Source of the DNA: Siderastrea siderea
Taxonomy: Eukaryota > Cnidaria > Anthozoa > Scleractinia > Rhizangiidae
Assembly (NCBI GenBank): GCA_964030785.1
Contig: OZ034967.1
Location: forward strand, 72,934,113 to 72,998,112
Length of the DNA: 64,000 nucleotides
Direction of reading: 5' to 3'
This document shows positions 1 through 12,688 of the stretch, in pieces. Below the pieces are notes generated by a model. The model searched no databases. It was not told where the DNA came from and saw only the letters and a program-made list of their open reading frames with translations. A program made the translations under genes and the position numbers. Positions within the stretch are counted from its first letter, which is position 1. Each line of letters begins with the position of its first letter.

Positions 1-2038
1 AGAGATTCTTATTTGTTATCAAGATCTAGGAGCACCACCTTTTGCGATTTTGAGACATCGTTTTTTTTTATCGATGCAAACTTGAATAACCTTTTCAATC
101 AGTGCTTAGCAACGACCAGTCACAATGGGCGGTTCCAGAAAATATCCATACCATACCACGGACGGCCTTTCGGAATTCCGAGGGCAAGGGGGGGTTCTTT
201 GAACTGAAAATCCGAAGGCATGGGGGGATACTTACGATTGGAATTCCGAAGGCATGGGGGGTTTTAGATCTGGGATTTCCACAGGAGACAGACAAGAGTG
301 TATTCCTTGAAAAAGCTAATTTTATGGACTTTTAAAATCAGTTCACAAATAAAGCACGAACTGACGACACTACTAACTACCGCAGAAGCGGGATACAAGA
401 CAAGCATCGATTGATCAGACATGTGTTCGTGTTCATTTGCAGAAGAAAACCGACAAAACGTGGGTTGTACATCAAGCTCCAGAGGCCTTAACGTTGATGA
501 ATTTCTTATCAGATCAATAAAATATGAAAAATCTATCTTTCTCACCAGGAAAATAGACTCTCTTTATAAGGGCAGAGCAAATTTTTGGAATTTACCGCTG
601 GAACTATGTATTGCTGGCTTGGAAAACATGGCAGCAAGGCAGAACTCACGCTAGAATCGATCGGGGAAGGAATTGTGAAAAATTATGGCGTGTTTTGGAC
701 AATTTGGACGCTTCTAACACAAACATGCACTCCTTGTAGATAGAATATCTCCTGTGCGATTTATCCTTTTGCTGTGAAACTTGGCAAGCGTAATCTACAG
801 AAGATTGCAATAATTTTCAGCGCAGTCCGCCACAGTCTGCCTCAAAATGTCCAAATGACAAGATACGGAAACAGCACAAAATGTTTTTTTCTTGTTTTCG
901 CTCTAAAATAGTCCTGTTTTAATGTTTTTTGGCGGACTGCGCTGTAAATCTTTATTTTATGGCTTTATTTACGTGTCTCTTTTTATTTTGTATAATATTC
1001 AATTGCCTTAGAGTGAGAGCCCATTTTATCAAAAATGGCCACTTTGACCACACCTTGTATTTCTAAGAATTCCACAAATTCCTTAATACATATCTAAATA
1101 AACTCGTATTTTTTAATACTCATAGAATAATGATTTAAAGTTGGAAATTCCATGCCATTTTATTAAATACTTTTGTCTTTTTGGTGTGAGTAAACTTGAC
1201 CAAAAAATGCCCAAATTAGCCTCCAGTACCACCTTAAACCACAGTTGTTCTTGTTTTACTAACTCAAGTGATACTCGTTCGGAGCGAATCGACTACGAGT
1301 CCAGGCGAATCATGTCTGGGCGAACGTCACTGAAGGAGAATGAAAGTGAAAGCAACAGCTCACGCGGAAACTCAACTCGGGAATGAAATTTGTGGTCAAA
1401 ACAACGCGACGTTTACAGCCACAACATAAAAAAATGGAAGATATCAAAAGTTTTCAGATACTAAGTGGGAAAATGGAGTAAGGAAATGACTCGTAAGCGA
1501 AACGACCGTAAAGCACATTCAACACCTTTGAATCACTTCCGCTTTCAAACGTCGATAAACCTATTCAGCCTTTTAAGCTGCGTAATATTAAAAGGGAATA
1601 AAGCAATGAAATGTTTATCTATTAAACTACTCAATTTGCCCTTGGACCGTAAAATGTGTTCAATATGTGATGCAGATCTAGTATTACATTCGAGTACTGT
1701 ATATTTGCTCGCAATCAACGTTCTGAGCGAACGAACCGTGTAAGATGCAAGCGATAAAAGTGATACTATGTGATGGAAGTGCGCACTATGCAGGCTACGT
1801 ACATAAAAATTCATCAGTCTACTTACGTGAAATCCTTCCGACAAATGAAATGCTGTTTTTTGCAGACCGGTGAGATACCGAGGCCTATATATATTCTTCT
1901 CCTACTCGAGCACCAAGTCTGAGTAAGAGTATTAAAGTCAAGCAGCACAGCGTCGTTCCCAGTCATCCTCGGCGCGAATCAAAATGTGACGTCACCCGTC
2001 GGAAAGGCCCAGAAGGCGTGTGTAGCGTGACAGAAACG
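1..2038. other. No gene recognised; AT-rich non-coding DNA
   Basis: All reading frames here are short and share no recognisable domain or exon structure. Around 170-260 a G-rich motif (gaattccgaaggcatggggg) recurs two to three times, which gives spurious open frames on both strands. I see no RNA gene and no clear transposon ends. Confidence 0.6.
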
Positions 2039-2275
2039 TCGGCAAGAACGTCATGCTAACCCAAATAGAAAGCCACTAATAACATCACAATCCTATATGG
2101 ATATATACACCAACTGTTAACGCACCTACCTCCACTAACACACACTTTCCTTCACCTGTACTCACTTTCTTTCATTTGTACTCACTTTCCTTCATTTGTC
2201 CTCACTTCCCTTCACTTGTACTCACTTACCTTCACATTAGTGCCTTATATGTGGGCTAGCATGACGTTCTTGCCC
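2039..2275. repeat. Inverted repeat flanking a minisatellite
   Basis: The left arm (near 2039-2063, containing aagaacgtcatgctaaccc) is the reverse complement of the right arm (near 2253-2275, containing gggctagcatgacgttctt). A partly repeated 29-bp segment follows the right arm (gccttatatgtgggc, then gccctatatgtaggc). The arms enclose the 20-bp minisatellite at 2141-2235, so this is probably a small foldback element with an expanded centre. No target duplication is visible. Confidence 0.6.
2141..2235. repeat. 20-bp minisatellite, about five copies
   Basis: The unit is close to ctcactttccttcatttgta, repeated with one to four changes per copy at 2141, 2161, 2181, 2201 and 2221. It is pyrimidine-rich on this strand. 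Confidence 0.85.
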
Positions 2276-2710
2276 TATATGTAGGCTGCCATGACGTTCT
2301 GGCCGAAACGTCACTACACTATGCGGTATCTTTCTTCTGTTAGGCCGGGGGGTACCACGTGAGATATTGGGAGGAGTGTGCCTCCTGGACAATGAAACCC
2401 TTTTCTCATTCTCGTCCCCAGAGCCCACGATCCTTTTGGTCTGCACCAGGGATCGAGTCTACTTCAGTTTTCTGATGAATAATTTGCAGACATACTCAAA
2501 TCGGAAACTCCAAATTATGTGCCCTGGGGGTATTCTCATATATAAAGCCATATCGTTGAAGTTTTGAACTGATCCTGATTCTTATCTTTTTTTTTTTCGT
2601 AAATTATGGTAAACTAAACTGATTTCGTGACATCACACTAGTGCACAGCAATAAAATGGGAGGCAACAAAAGTGCTGCCACGCTGTTGAATTAAGAATAA
2701 CTATTGTATT

Positions 2711-3425
2711 ATTTGTTTATTTATTTATTTATTTATTTATTTATACAGGAACATCTGGTTTAGCATTAAAATAGAGCTAGTTTAAACAGAGTCCTGTAAA
2801 AAAACAAATAAACAGCTGCAAGGAAATGCAGGAAGTAGCACACAATAAAATACATAGAGACACGCGATAATTAAAGAGCGCTTGAAGTGCCGTTTCGCCA
2901 GGGACGTGAACGTATTAAAGTCATTGCAGATCTAATATTAGAGGGCAAGGAATTATAGGCACATGCATTATTGATCCTAAAGCTGCCCTGGTATTTGGTG
3001 GTTTTAGTCAAAGGCAGTTGCAACTGATCACACTGTCTGGTGAAGTGAGAGTGGATTTGGTGAGCATGCCTAAATTCACTCAGCAGTTAAGAAGGTGCTA
3101 ATCCACTGATGCATTTATAAACAAGGACAGATTTAAGGAAGTTATGGCGTGCTTGCAGATGGGGCCAGCTGAATACAGTAGACAGTTCGTCAGACGTAAC
3201 AGCGCAGCCCTTGATTATTCATGCAGCACGGCGATTATACTTGTCTAAGTAAGATTTACTACCCTGGTCACAGCTATCCCAGACGACCGTGCAATAGTCA
3301 ATTAAAGGCAGTACCATCGTGTTACAAAATGTAACACAAGCAGATTTTAGTAGGGCTTTTCGAGCACGATGCAGTAATGCCAATCTAGAAGAGATCTTTT
3401 TAACCATTGTTTTTTGTTAAGTATT
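2711..3425 (-). pseudogene. Non-LTR retrotransposon (LINE) 3' fragment
   Basis: Reading the minus strand, 3407-3219 encodes the end of a LINE reverse transcriptase (residues such as VLPLIDYCTVVWDS followed by SYLDKYNRRAA). This is the thumb region typical of CR1/jockey-like elements. Decayed, interrupted frames continue toward lower coordinates with family-like words (LQARHNFLKS, VLVYKCISGLAP). The element is 5'-truncated near 3425. Its 3' end abuts a (TAAA)n tract read on the minus strand at 2711-2745, which is the microsatellite tail expected at the 3' end of such elements. It is a dead copy with stops. Confidence 0.8.
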
Positions 3426-4700
3426 CACTGTAAATTTCATTAAGTCCATGCTGTTGTAAAGCAGTGTATTGTGTTATATGTAATTAAGTATTTATACATA
3501 AATGTAAAGTATTCATTGTAAAGTAGCGTGCAGACTTGTAATTGCATTAAAAAAACAACAGCAACAACTATCTGGTTTAGGCCAGAAGAATTGATCATGA
3601 GTGCCATAAACCTCAGCTTTGATGCATCACCTAACACAGTTTGGAACCTTACAAAATTATCCTTAACCCACAGATGTACAAGCAAAGTCACACCCCCACC
3701 AAGGTACAGGGAGGGGGGGGGGGTTGATGGAACCTCCCCTTGGGTTTTTGTTATGTTACAATATTTAGTAGAAAGCCTGTGATGTGCTCTACAAAATGAG
3801 GTACATATGCCGCACTGCTGGTGGCCTGTGACATCATTAAAGATGGCCACCAAATTGGGCGCCATCATGGATTTTATGGAAAATAAGAAATAGTCAAAAA
3901 AAATGTTTAAAATTGGAAATTTTTGATGCTGGACATGTTTTTTGCATTTTCCATCTAAAAAGGGTAAGAAACATTAATTTTTCTTTAAAAATGGCTTGAC
4001 CACCTGCTACTTATGACATCATATCTCGTAACCATAGCAACTGATTCTCACCAAACTTTTGTCTAAATGTGTCTTAGGGATATGCGCACAGCTACTGAAA
4101 ACGGCAGATCTAGATGACAATTCGTCTCAGAAAAAATCCAGGAAAACCTTATGGGGGGGGGGGGGGTTGGCATCCCCCCCTTGTATGCCCGAGGGTTAAG
4201 AGACTATAAAAAGAGTCACATTGTAGGTGAATTTACTCAGTTCACTCCAAGTTATGGTATATTTTAATGCATCCACAAAGCTAACATTCCTATGACATTC
4301 AGTAATCTCACCATGAGAATATAATTATTCCAATACATGAAGATATTCATATTATGACTGAAACTTGCATGTTAAAATGTTTTTAAAACACAATGCTCAC
4401 TATATACAGCATTCAAATTATAAGGGTAGACTAAGGTAAAAAGTCAACTTAACAACAAAAAGTAAAAAGTCAACTTAACAACACTAAGTTGCGACCTGTA
4501 ATACATTTTTAAGATAATACTCATTATTATCCAACTGTATTAGTTATTGTACAGAAAGGGCGCGAAACGAGTACAAATATCCCACGATATTGTACAGTTG
4601 GTTATTGTACGGTACCGTGCGCGCGCTCATCCTGTTACACTTGTGGTTTTCTTTCAAGTTACTGAAAAAAGTTGAAAACAGATACGTTGGATAATAAATG
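3426..4700. other. No gene recognised; G-tract repeats
   Basis: The stretch contains two poly-G/poly-C tracts (around 3711-3725 and 4143-4155) inside similar sequence contexts, suggesting remnants of one repeat family with G-rich ends. Short open frames here lack domains and have no coding-like neighbours. Confidence 0.5.
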
Positions 4701-4840
4701 TCTTATTAGATGTTTCGGTGTGAAGTATCACCAAATATTTTTACTTGTTGTTTGTATTTTGACTCACCTGCATGCTCGTCAAATACAGCACAACTCGTCA
4801 AAATATACGGCAATACTTCACACCGAAACATCTAATAAGA
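4701..4840. repeat. Short foldback element, 28-bp arms
   Basis: The left arm 4701-4728 begins tcttattagatgtttcgg. The right arm 4813-4840 is its reverse complement with no mismatch that I can see. The loop is about 84 bp. This is a MITE-scale palindrome that produces an accidental open frame. Confidence 0.85.
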
Positions 4841-5508
4841 TAAATGTATTTCAAGAGTATAGAAAAAACTTAGCCAGGTCTTTTAAAATGAGCACTTTGC
4901 TTGGATGCCTTAGTGATTTGAGTGAATGTCAGCCATTTCTTTGTCCTGACCCCTGTACATGCAGACAAGAAAGACAAAAGAACTCCAAGAATTATGATGC
5001 TGTCCAATGATGTCATGAAAATTTACTTACATGTACAGGTCCCAATTTCACAAATTTACATGTAAGTACCTGACCGGTACCTTCTCACTTTCTTGGAGGG
5101 GGTTAGTCAGAGCAAAAAGGCAGCCAACAGTTCAGACTAAGACCACTAATAAACAATTTCAATAATGTACACTGTTACACCAAGAGGTTATAAACAACAA
5201 CAGTGGAACCTAGTTAACGCAACTACCAGGCGAGTTCAACTTGCCATAAAAACTTGGTTGCATTAACAGAGTAGTCAGATTAATAACTTTGTTAGATAAT
5301 CTGAAACTGTTTACATAAAACAGCAAAAAACTGAATAACCACCACTGCAATTTCCACTGAAGTATGGAGGAGAAGGAGAGGGAGCTTTCTGGCTTAAATT
5401 TGCAAGGGTAGTGTAAGTTCATGCAGAGCATCTTTTCCAAAGAGTGACAGGGTACTGTACCTTACTGTTTTTGTCTAGAAGATCAGAGTGAGTCCCATTA
5501 TGATATTG

Positions 5509-5695
5509 TCATGAAGCTGAGTGATGATATGTTCCATCAGATGGCTGAATAGCAAGTTTATCAAACACTACACTCATTTCCTCTTTCCTGGGTGAACAAC
5601 CGTCTTATCCTCACTGCATTTCCTCCAGAATCCAGACGAGTAATGCAAACAAACTTCCATTCATCAGAGCTTCCACTGGGGGATTTCCTTTCAAT
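5509..5695 (-). pseudogene. DUF1349 terminal exon with frameshift
   Basis: After the acceptor (accagtag) the frame reads IERKSPSGSSDEWKFVCI, TRLDSGGNAVRIR and then hits TGA. A second frame of the same strand, starting around 5590, reads GCSPRKEEMSVVFDKLAI, QPSDGTYHHSAS and stops at 5511-5509. Together they recover the expected C-terminus, so a short indel near 5575-5595 broke the exon. No intron fits in so small a gap. Confidence 0.7.
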
Positions 5696-5831
5696 CTACT
5701 GGTAACAAATCATAAGTGCTTTATATTAACATCTCGGGTGCTCACTACTTTTTGTAGGATTATGATGGCCAACATGCAATCTTGCATCAGATTGGAGTTA
5801 TTCCACAATCTGGGAAAAAATATTTGGAGGG

Positions 5832-5965
5832 GAAGCATCTTGGCCAAGTGGTTAGGGTGCTGGACTTGTAATCCAAAGATCCCGGGTCCAGGGCTTCATC
5901 TCTGACCACCTGTATTTGTTTCACGGTAGCCCTGGGTTCAAATCCCCAGCCACGCTCATAAATAG
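5832..5965 (+). repeat. tRNA-derived SINE fragment
   Basis: The 5' part resembles a tRNA: an A-box-like ttggccaagtggttaggg, an anticodon arm tggacttgtaatcca (a Thr-TGT-like loop) and cccgggtcc. A second B-box-like gggttcaaatccc lies about 65 bp further on. The tRNA fold does not close into an acceptor stem, so this is a SINE relic rather than a tRNA gene. It lies in a DUF1349 intron. Confidence 0.65.
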
Positions 5966-6008
5966 CCAACTGGTGAGCCTCCCAACAGTTGGGTTTTTAA
6001 AACATTTA

Positions 6009-7551
6009 CTAAGATCCCCGAAAATTAAGACCTAAGACCCGAAAACTATGGTAAGACCCCCTTATTGTCTTTGTTTTTTACTGCCGGTGCTATGTAATGT
6101 TTTGTTGAGAAAATATCCCGTTCCTTTTTTTAAACTCTGTTTGAATAGTAATAAAGCATTTCCGGTCATTTGTTCCTATCCCCCAATAACTAGAACGCAC
6201 CTTAGTCACTTTTTTGGGGGTTCTCGGTTTCCTCAAAAATTGATTCAGACCCTCGATTTTTCTTTAAGCTTGGCAGATTATGGCGATTACCCATTATTAC
6301 TTCAAAAACCACACGTTTGTGGCTGCGCCAAACATTTGTAGCCGCATATATAGAGAACGCTCTTAGGGGTTCCTTTTAAAACGAAGTCTTATTAAAAGGC
6401 TTGAAACTGGTGATTTAAGTTTAATCTTTAAGCTATCTTGGTTAAATAGCGCGGCATCCATGAAATCTTTGGGAAAGTAGCCATGCGAGTGACACAAATC
6501 TCTAAAGTTTGCGTGATCCACCGCGGATAAGTTTAGCACATGTAATTCTAACATACCTAGATTTGTGTAGGTGTCTGTATTTAAATTCCCTTCAGATTCA
6601 CAAAACCCGTTTTAAAAACTCAAAAAATGGCCATCATCTCTCAGCGTGCGTCTACAGCGAACGTGTGCATTTGAAAATGCGAGAAGGATGCTGATCACGA
6701 AAAACTGGATAAACAGAGAGACAAATATCCTTAGCTTGACCATCCTTAACACGCAATGTTAACAAGAACAGAAGACACAGTATATGGGTGACAGCCTGCA
6801 TGAGAGCTTTGGGAACCAACTGATTAATGTGCCTATCTTTAGCTCACTGGTACTTCCCCATTTCCTTTTTCCTTTCTAACGTCATCCTCAAATGCAAAGA
6901 TTTGTGTATGCGTCTGCATTTAATTTCCATCGGATTTCTGTAATGAACTTAAAAGACTCTTGAATGACACAAAAAGAGAAATTCATTCATTTCACTAGGG
7001 AAAAGAGAAAAAAATGCGAAAAACTACAGACCGTAGTGCCGATAGCTTTTCCATAAAGTTTCTCGACAGCGGGTTTTTTGATAGTTGAAGAATAGAGATA
7101 ATAGCTCGATGAATGCTTCTTTTTGTGCCCTATTTTGTGAATCGTCCCCTTTCGTCCTTGTTCTACGTTGTACCGTAGTGGTGGCTTTTCCGTTTTTCAA
7201 TTTGCAATTACTTTAATTGCAAATTCACTAAGAGGATCATTTCTTTACTTTAGAAATTAAAACTACAGTGAGATATGTCCAATACTATGGAAAGGAGCCC
7301 TTAGTCCTTGTGTTTTCCGACAAATATTGTGAAAATATAGTTTAAAAGAAAAGAAAAAAGAGAGGGTCTTAGTTCTCAGGACTTAATTTTCGGGTCTTAC
7401 TTTACGGGACTTAATTTTCGTTTTTGTGAAAACTAAGACTTTAGTGAAAGCAAAGAAAATAAGGGCATCTTAGTTTTTGGGTCTTAGCTTTCGAGTCTTA
7501 TTTTTCTGGTCTTAGGTCTTAGGCCTTAATTTTCGGGGGTCTTAGTTTTCG
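6009..7551. repeat. Foldback element with aagaccCGAAAATTAAGAC-rich arms
   Basis: The left end (6009-6060) and right end (7360-7551) are inverted copies built from a recurring motif close to cccgaaaattaagac. The right arm carries more motif copies. The interior has no open frame with a recognisable transposase. It is probably a non-autonomous DNA element lying within the DUF1349 intron between the exons at 8036 and 5695. Confidence 0.65.
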
Positions 7552-8035
7552 CATCAACCTATTTACACTGTCCCCACCCAATGATCACCGCCCTGCCAAA
7601 TACACATTAAAGTTAGACATACACTGAATCAGTGGTTTCAATGAGCAGCAATAGCCAACCAAAAGTGTTAACTATTTCGTTAGGAGAAGTCGGCTACTTT
7701 TTCCCCTAAGTTCAAGTAATTGTTGATAAAGTACAGTTGGTTACTCTACTCAAACCAGCTGCCTACTTCAAATTTTATTGAAACCCCCAAAATACTACAT
7801 ATCAGGCAATAATTTTCCTTTTTTGTAAGCAGATTCAAGACTGCGCATGCATGTGGTAAAGTTGACAAAAATTACCACCTTAAGATGGCGCACCTGTGAT
7901 CATGTATAATTAGCATATTGCAGACCTCTCAGTGAATTAATTGGGCTTGAGGTACAGAACTTTAGGCTTTGGATTCTACGTTAATATATTGTGATGTTAA
8001 GTAAAAATTTCTTTCATCAATTTTTGTGTTCTTAC
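7552..8035. other. Intron sequence, no feature recognised
   Basis: This is intronic relative to the minus-strand DUF1349 exons. I see no repeat ends and no further exon in it. Confidence 0.5.
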
Positions 8036-8167
8036 CACTGAAACATCTCGTATCTTATGCACCCTCAGTGCCAGTTTATTGCGCTTCCTGGTCTGTGTTT
8101 ACCAATCACTCCACTTGTTTGTCACCACGCAACTCATAAAATATTCACCATTAACAAACTCCAAACC
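8036..8167 (-). pseudogene. DUF1349 exon with in-frame TAA
   Basis: This 132-nt exon is phase 0 at both ends (acceptor ...CTGTGAG, donor GTAAGAAC). It encodes GLEFVNGEYFMSCVVTNKW, SDW, a stop at 8101-8099, then TQTRKRNKLALRVHKIRDVSV. The residues on both sides of the stop are family-like and in one frame, so a single substitution (TCA to TAA is the simplest) explains it. Confidence 0.75.
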
Positions 8168-8746
8168 CTCACAGCTCAAAAAACGAAAATACAGTAATAA
8201 TCAGTGATTTTGAATGCAAATGATATGGCAGTTGCAAATAAAGCCTGACTCCAAACTACATGTATGACAGTATGGACATGAAAAAAATGAAAACTATTAA
8301 CTTATACTAATATTTAAACCACTAATTTGCTGATTGGTCAAACGATAATGAAAACAGAGCATTGATAAGAGGAATGAAACAATAGTCAGTGTACTTAATT
8401 TCTAGCATACAATCCTAACCCTTCTTCAGAACAAAATGATAAGAAAATTTTAATGTCCTATTTCAGATTTGGATGCTCCTTATTATAGATTTTATCTTCC
8501 ACCTTTCAAGCCAAAAGGACACAGTTCTACACCTGTCAGGCCATAAACAATAAAAAATTACTCTGTTTCAGATCAAAATGGTCAAAATGTAAACCCTACT
8601 TCAGATCAAAATGGGTGAAAACCCGTGAAAACCCTATACTCTTTGGAATCGCACATAGTCACATAGCTTCACAGGAGTATACCTCTACCCCTCCACCCCC
8701 CCGCCCCTGGAGAAAAAACATTACTTGAAAGTCATTTAGTACTCAC

Positions 8747-8791
8747 TGTCTTGATCCAGTGATCACCATCCACTCTGATCACTATTCCAGC
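8747..8791 (-). pseudogene. DUF1349 exon: AGIVIRVDGDHWIKT
   Basis: This is a 45-nt phase-0 exon between acceptor CTTACTAG and donor GTGAGT. The 15 residues match the DUF1349 core pattern AG-x-hydrophobic-x-R-x-D...W-I-K. It is short, but both its frame and its splice sites fit its neighbours, which argues against chance. Confidence 0.75.
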
Positions 8792-9299
8792 CTAGTAAGC
8801 AAAATGATAAGCTACAATGAACAATAATTGCTTTATTCTGGAAGACTCATTATTAATTCCCCATATCGTAGACCTGTTTGTTGTTCATCAATCATCTACA
8901 TTGCATTATAGTTTATTAGCCAGTGCACGTGATTCACAGCTATTGTACACATGTGCATTAGTAGGCATTCCGTACACAATTTCCAGGTTGATTTACTGTA
9001 AACACGTATAGTTTTGATTAGCACTTTTCTTTCGCCCATCCCTCCCACCCATATGGTGGGCAGAGAGCTAATTATCTCTGTTGTCTCACTGTTTTATCCT
9101 TCTGTTCTTTTGAAATAAATCTCTCTTTATGCCAAACAAAATGGTGTGTGGTGCCTTTCAGTTTTTTTTGGTCTTAGATATTTTGGTGAATTGAAGGGCT
9201 CTGGGGAATAAGCCCTTCACATGCCCAGCAGTCTGGAGCATAAAACACTGAAATAGAAAATGCATGGCAGAAAACAAAGCTATAACCCTATGACCTAAC

Positions 9300-9356
9300 C
9301 TGATCAAATTGGTTCAGTGCTGTCAGATCAAATGATGTCTCTATGACACTGTTTGT
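9300..9356 (-). pseudogene. DUF1349 exon: 19 codons ending LNQFDQ
   Basis: The acceptor (ttgttaaacag) precedes ACA AAC AGT, and the donor after GAT CAG is GTTAGG. The exon is 57 nt, phase 0 at both ends, and encodes TNSVIETSFDLTALNQFDQ. The QFDQ/QYDQ end followed by AG in the next exon is the family hallmark. The large palindrome 9424-11032 sits only about 70 bp upstream of this acceptor. Confidence 0.75.
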
Positions 9357-9423
9357 CTGTTTAACAACAAGATGAAGTAGATGTCCATTGTCTTAAATGA
9401 TTTCTGGATTATAATAAGTTCTG

Positions 9424-11032
9424 TTACCACCATTTTCACTACTACGCGACTTTTCTTTTCAAAACACTGCTGAGCACTTTGCAATACGCTTCCGTCAATC
9501 ATACCTTATATGGAAAGTGTATGATGTTACCGCAATTGAATTGAGCTTGAAGGAATAAAGATAGCGCCAAATTATCCCGTAAATTTGCGCTGGCGAGTCA
9601 TATATTGACTAGTAAGAGGCTTTAGAGTCGTTGATGTTGCAAGAATACTTCACGTTTGGCAGATATCTGTAAAGAAATTTCGACATTTCTTCAGAATTAA
9701 ATACCCGCTCGGTGGATTATCCTATGCGGTGGATGGTAAGCTTGCGTTTGATCTTGTGAATAAGCTAAACCGAAGTGTGAAGTAAAAATTCTAGCTTTTC
9801 TGACCTGAAAATAGCATACGACATGTTATTCACCACGAGTATAAATCTGGCAATATCCCGAAGTGTACGAGGACGAAATTCAGGAGTGGATAGAGTATGT
9901 AACGGGAAAACGAATCATGATCGGCGTGCGATCAACCGATTCGTGAAGAAAATGGGTTTGACAAGAAGAAAGCTTAGGAAACGTACGTAGGACTTGTTGG
10001 ATTGTTTTTGCAAGAAACGATGCCAATTCTAGTCACCTATCACCCAAGGAATGGATCACCCGAGGAATGGAATGAAAAACAAAGCATAAGCGCTTTATAA
10101 CGTTTATTGTTCTACGTGAATGTTAACGCTGTGACATGCTAGCAAGAAAATTCTGAAAGATCGTTATTTATAAAATTAAAGCGGGAACGGGGAAATATCA
10201 AGGAAAATATTTAAGCACAGTTTCATGTTAACTTCTTCGTTATAGCTCACTGTGATTACCAAAGAACGTGATAAGCGAAATGGGGCGATGTATCGTCGTG
10301 GGTCATCGCTAAATTTCACCGAGAACAGTTACTATTTATAGATGAATCAGAACTTCTCAGATTCATCTATAAATAGCAACTGTTCTCTGTGAAATTCAGC
10401 GATCCTGCGACAATACATCGTCCTGTTTCCCTCATCACGTTCTTTGGCAATCGTCTTGAGTTATAACGAAGAAGTAAACTTGAAAGTAAGCTTAAATATT
10501 TTCCTCGATTCCCCGTTCCCGCTTGTAGAAATAACAATTTCCCTATCATGTCACAGCGTTATATGTTTACATTCTCGAAACGTAGAACAACAAACGTTAC
10601 AAGCGCATTATAAGCTTATAACATGAATAACATGTCGTGTGCTATTTTCAGGTCAGAAAAGCTAGAATTATTACTTCACACTTTGGTTTAGCTTATTCAC
10701 GAGATTAAACGCACGCTTACCATCCGCCGCATAGGATAATCCACCGAGCGGGTATTTAATTCTGAAGAAATGTCGAAATTTCTTTACAAATATCTACCAA
10801 ACGTGAAGTATTCTTGCAACATCAACGACTCTAAAGCCTCTTACTAGTCAATATATGACTCGCCAGCGCAAATTTACGGGATAATTTGGCGCCATCCTTA
10901 TTCCTTCGAGCTCAATTCAATTGCGGTAACATCAGACACTTCCCATATAAGGTATGATTGACGGAAACGTATTGCAAAGTGCTCAGAGGCGTTTTGAAAA
11001 GAAAAGTCGCGTAGTAGTGAAAATGGTGGTAA
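9424..11032. repeat. 1.6-kb near-complete palindrome (foldback element)
   Basis: The ends are ttaccaccattttcactact on the left and its reverse complement on the right. Pairing can be followed almost to a centre near 10354, where a 12-bp arm pair (gatgaatctgag-like) encloses a few bases. The left arm has roughly 220 extra bases between about 9835 and 10080. No transposase-like frame exists in either arm. It lies wholly inside the first visible intron of the DUF1349 locus. No target duplication is evident at the ends. Confidence 0.85.
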
Positions 11033-12251
11033 AAGGCACAACAGCAAGACTCAGTGACTCACTGGTACATATATCATTGAAAATATAGATAAAGCTAACT
11101 AAACACAATTCAACAATGTACAAACCTCTTCTAAAAGTCTGTTTGCCCTTTCTGAAATAAAGGATTTTTTTTTAAATATTTTTATTTACCTAAAAGCAAA
11201 GTAAGCCTTCCATTTAAATGAACATTTTGCCTAAGTCAGAAGATTGCTCATTTGCATTTTAAAGGTTCAGCACACATGAAAAGTTTAACATTTGAAACAG
11301 GCCTTACAGCTCTGGACCATATACCTTCTGCAGTAATGCATGGGTCACACAAGAGCAAAGTTTTCAAAATTTCTCGCAAAAGCGAGGGAAAAACTTTGAA
11401 ACCGCAATCAGAAACCAAAATGTTTGCAGTCAATTGCAGGGTCGCAGTCATGGGAGAAAATTGTTATTGAATACACCTAACATCAACTGTAGTATATCAG
11501 TTGCAAACAAGAGTAAACACCCAAAGTGTGGACCCCATTGAATTAAAGGTTTGGTGATTACCAATAGAATGCTTTTGTTCTTCCAAAAATCTGCAACAGC
11601 TTTTCTTGTTGAGCATCTTGTATGAAAGAAACGAGTGTTATTTGTGGTCAGCGCCTCGTCCTGTGTGATCATGTTTTGATTTTTCGACTTTTACGAACCA
11701 ACAGTACCACAGCAATTCTTTCGTGAAAAGCTAAACATAACAAATACTACAATTTTAGCTGCATCTTAGACAAGGACTGGGTGCAAAATGAAGGAGATAC
11801 ACAAGAGGCATGCTTATTTGACCGTGTTGTAAAATTTTTTCTTCCATTGAAAAGCGATGACAGTTGCCGCTGTGATTCCTATTGTTCAGCTCGATTTTTC
11901 CAAAATCTGCCTGCCCCACCCAAGCACTATGGCGTTTTTGCGAACGGGAAAAGTTAGGGTCGCACTAGGAAAATTACGCTGTTGACAGATTTTCACCGAA
12001 AAGTCAATGAACTTTTTCAAAAAATTTGCCAAGTGCAAGCCATGCCTAAAAATTAATACAATAATTTGGGATGTTTCACTCTTACACTGGCACCAGAACA
12101 ACTGCCGAATAGCGATATATGTCAGCAATAAAATTGTTCTGGTACTCAAGAAGACGAATTGAAACATCTTAATTGAATATTTCAGCGTTAACAGAGTACC
12201 CATTTAATGAAAAAATTAAAAGATAATATTAAAAGAGCATCATAAGGGAGT
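11033..12251. other. Intron sequence; possible decayed DUF1349 exon
   Basis: On the minus strand around 11600-11490 the words CSTRKAVADFWKN appear, close to the KTDFWQ motif expected for DUF1349 between exon 1 and the LNQFDQ exon. The following residues are out of frame. I treat this as a possible ruined exon only. Otherwise nothing is recognised. Confidence 0.3.
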
Positions 12252-12529
12252 ATCATCCTTGTAAAAACAGTTGTTATTGTAAGCAGCCCCTAACCTGGTA
12301 CCACAGACAATATCTGATATGAGAATTCAAGTAGAGATTGTACGTCCTGTACCATATGATTGAGCACCACTAAAAACATCTTGTTTCTCTATCATCCTTG
12401 TAAAAACAGTTTTTATTGTAAGCAGCCCCTAACCTAGTACCACAGACAATAGCTGATATGAGAATTCAAGTAGAGATTGTACGTCCTGTACCATATGATT
12501 GAGCACCACTAAAAACATCTTGTTTCTCT
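12252..12529. repeat. 139-bp tandem duplication, two copies
   Basis: 12252-12390 is repeated at 12391-12529 with only a handful of substitutions (for example ggtaccacag versus agtaccacag). This is a recent direct duplication in an intron. Confidence 0.95.
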
Positions 12530-12688
12530 TTATGCCTTACGAACTCCTCAGAAGGTCACAGAAGTACCAGTATGGAAAAAGTATAAGCTTAAACTCAACC
12601 TTGCTATAAACAACTTCCAGGAAACATTTTCATGCTGATGGTGAGTGCATGTCGATCGAGCTGAAACATCAACTTAATTATCACTTAC

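Noticed and set aside
5832..5910. A functional tRNA-Thr gene
   Set aside because: The anticodon arm is good but there is no acceptor stem and the T-arm is disrupted; this is SINE-like.
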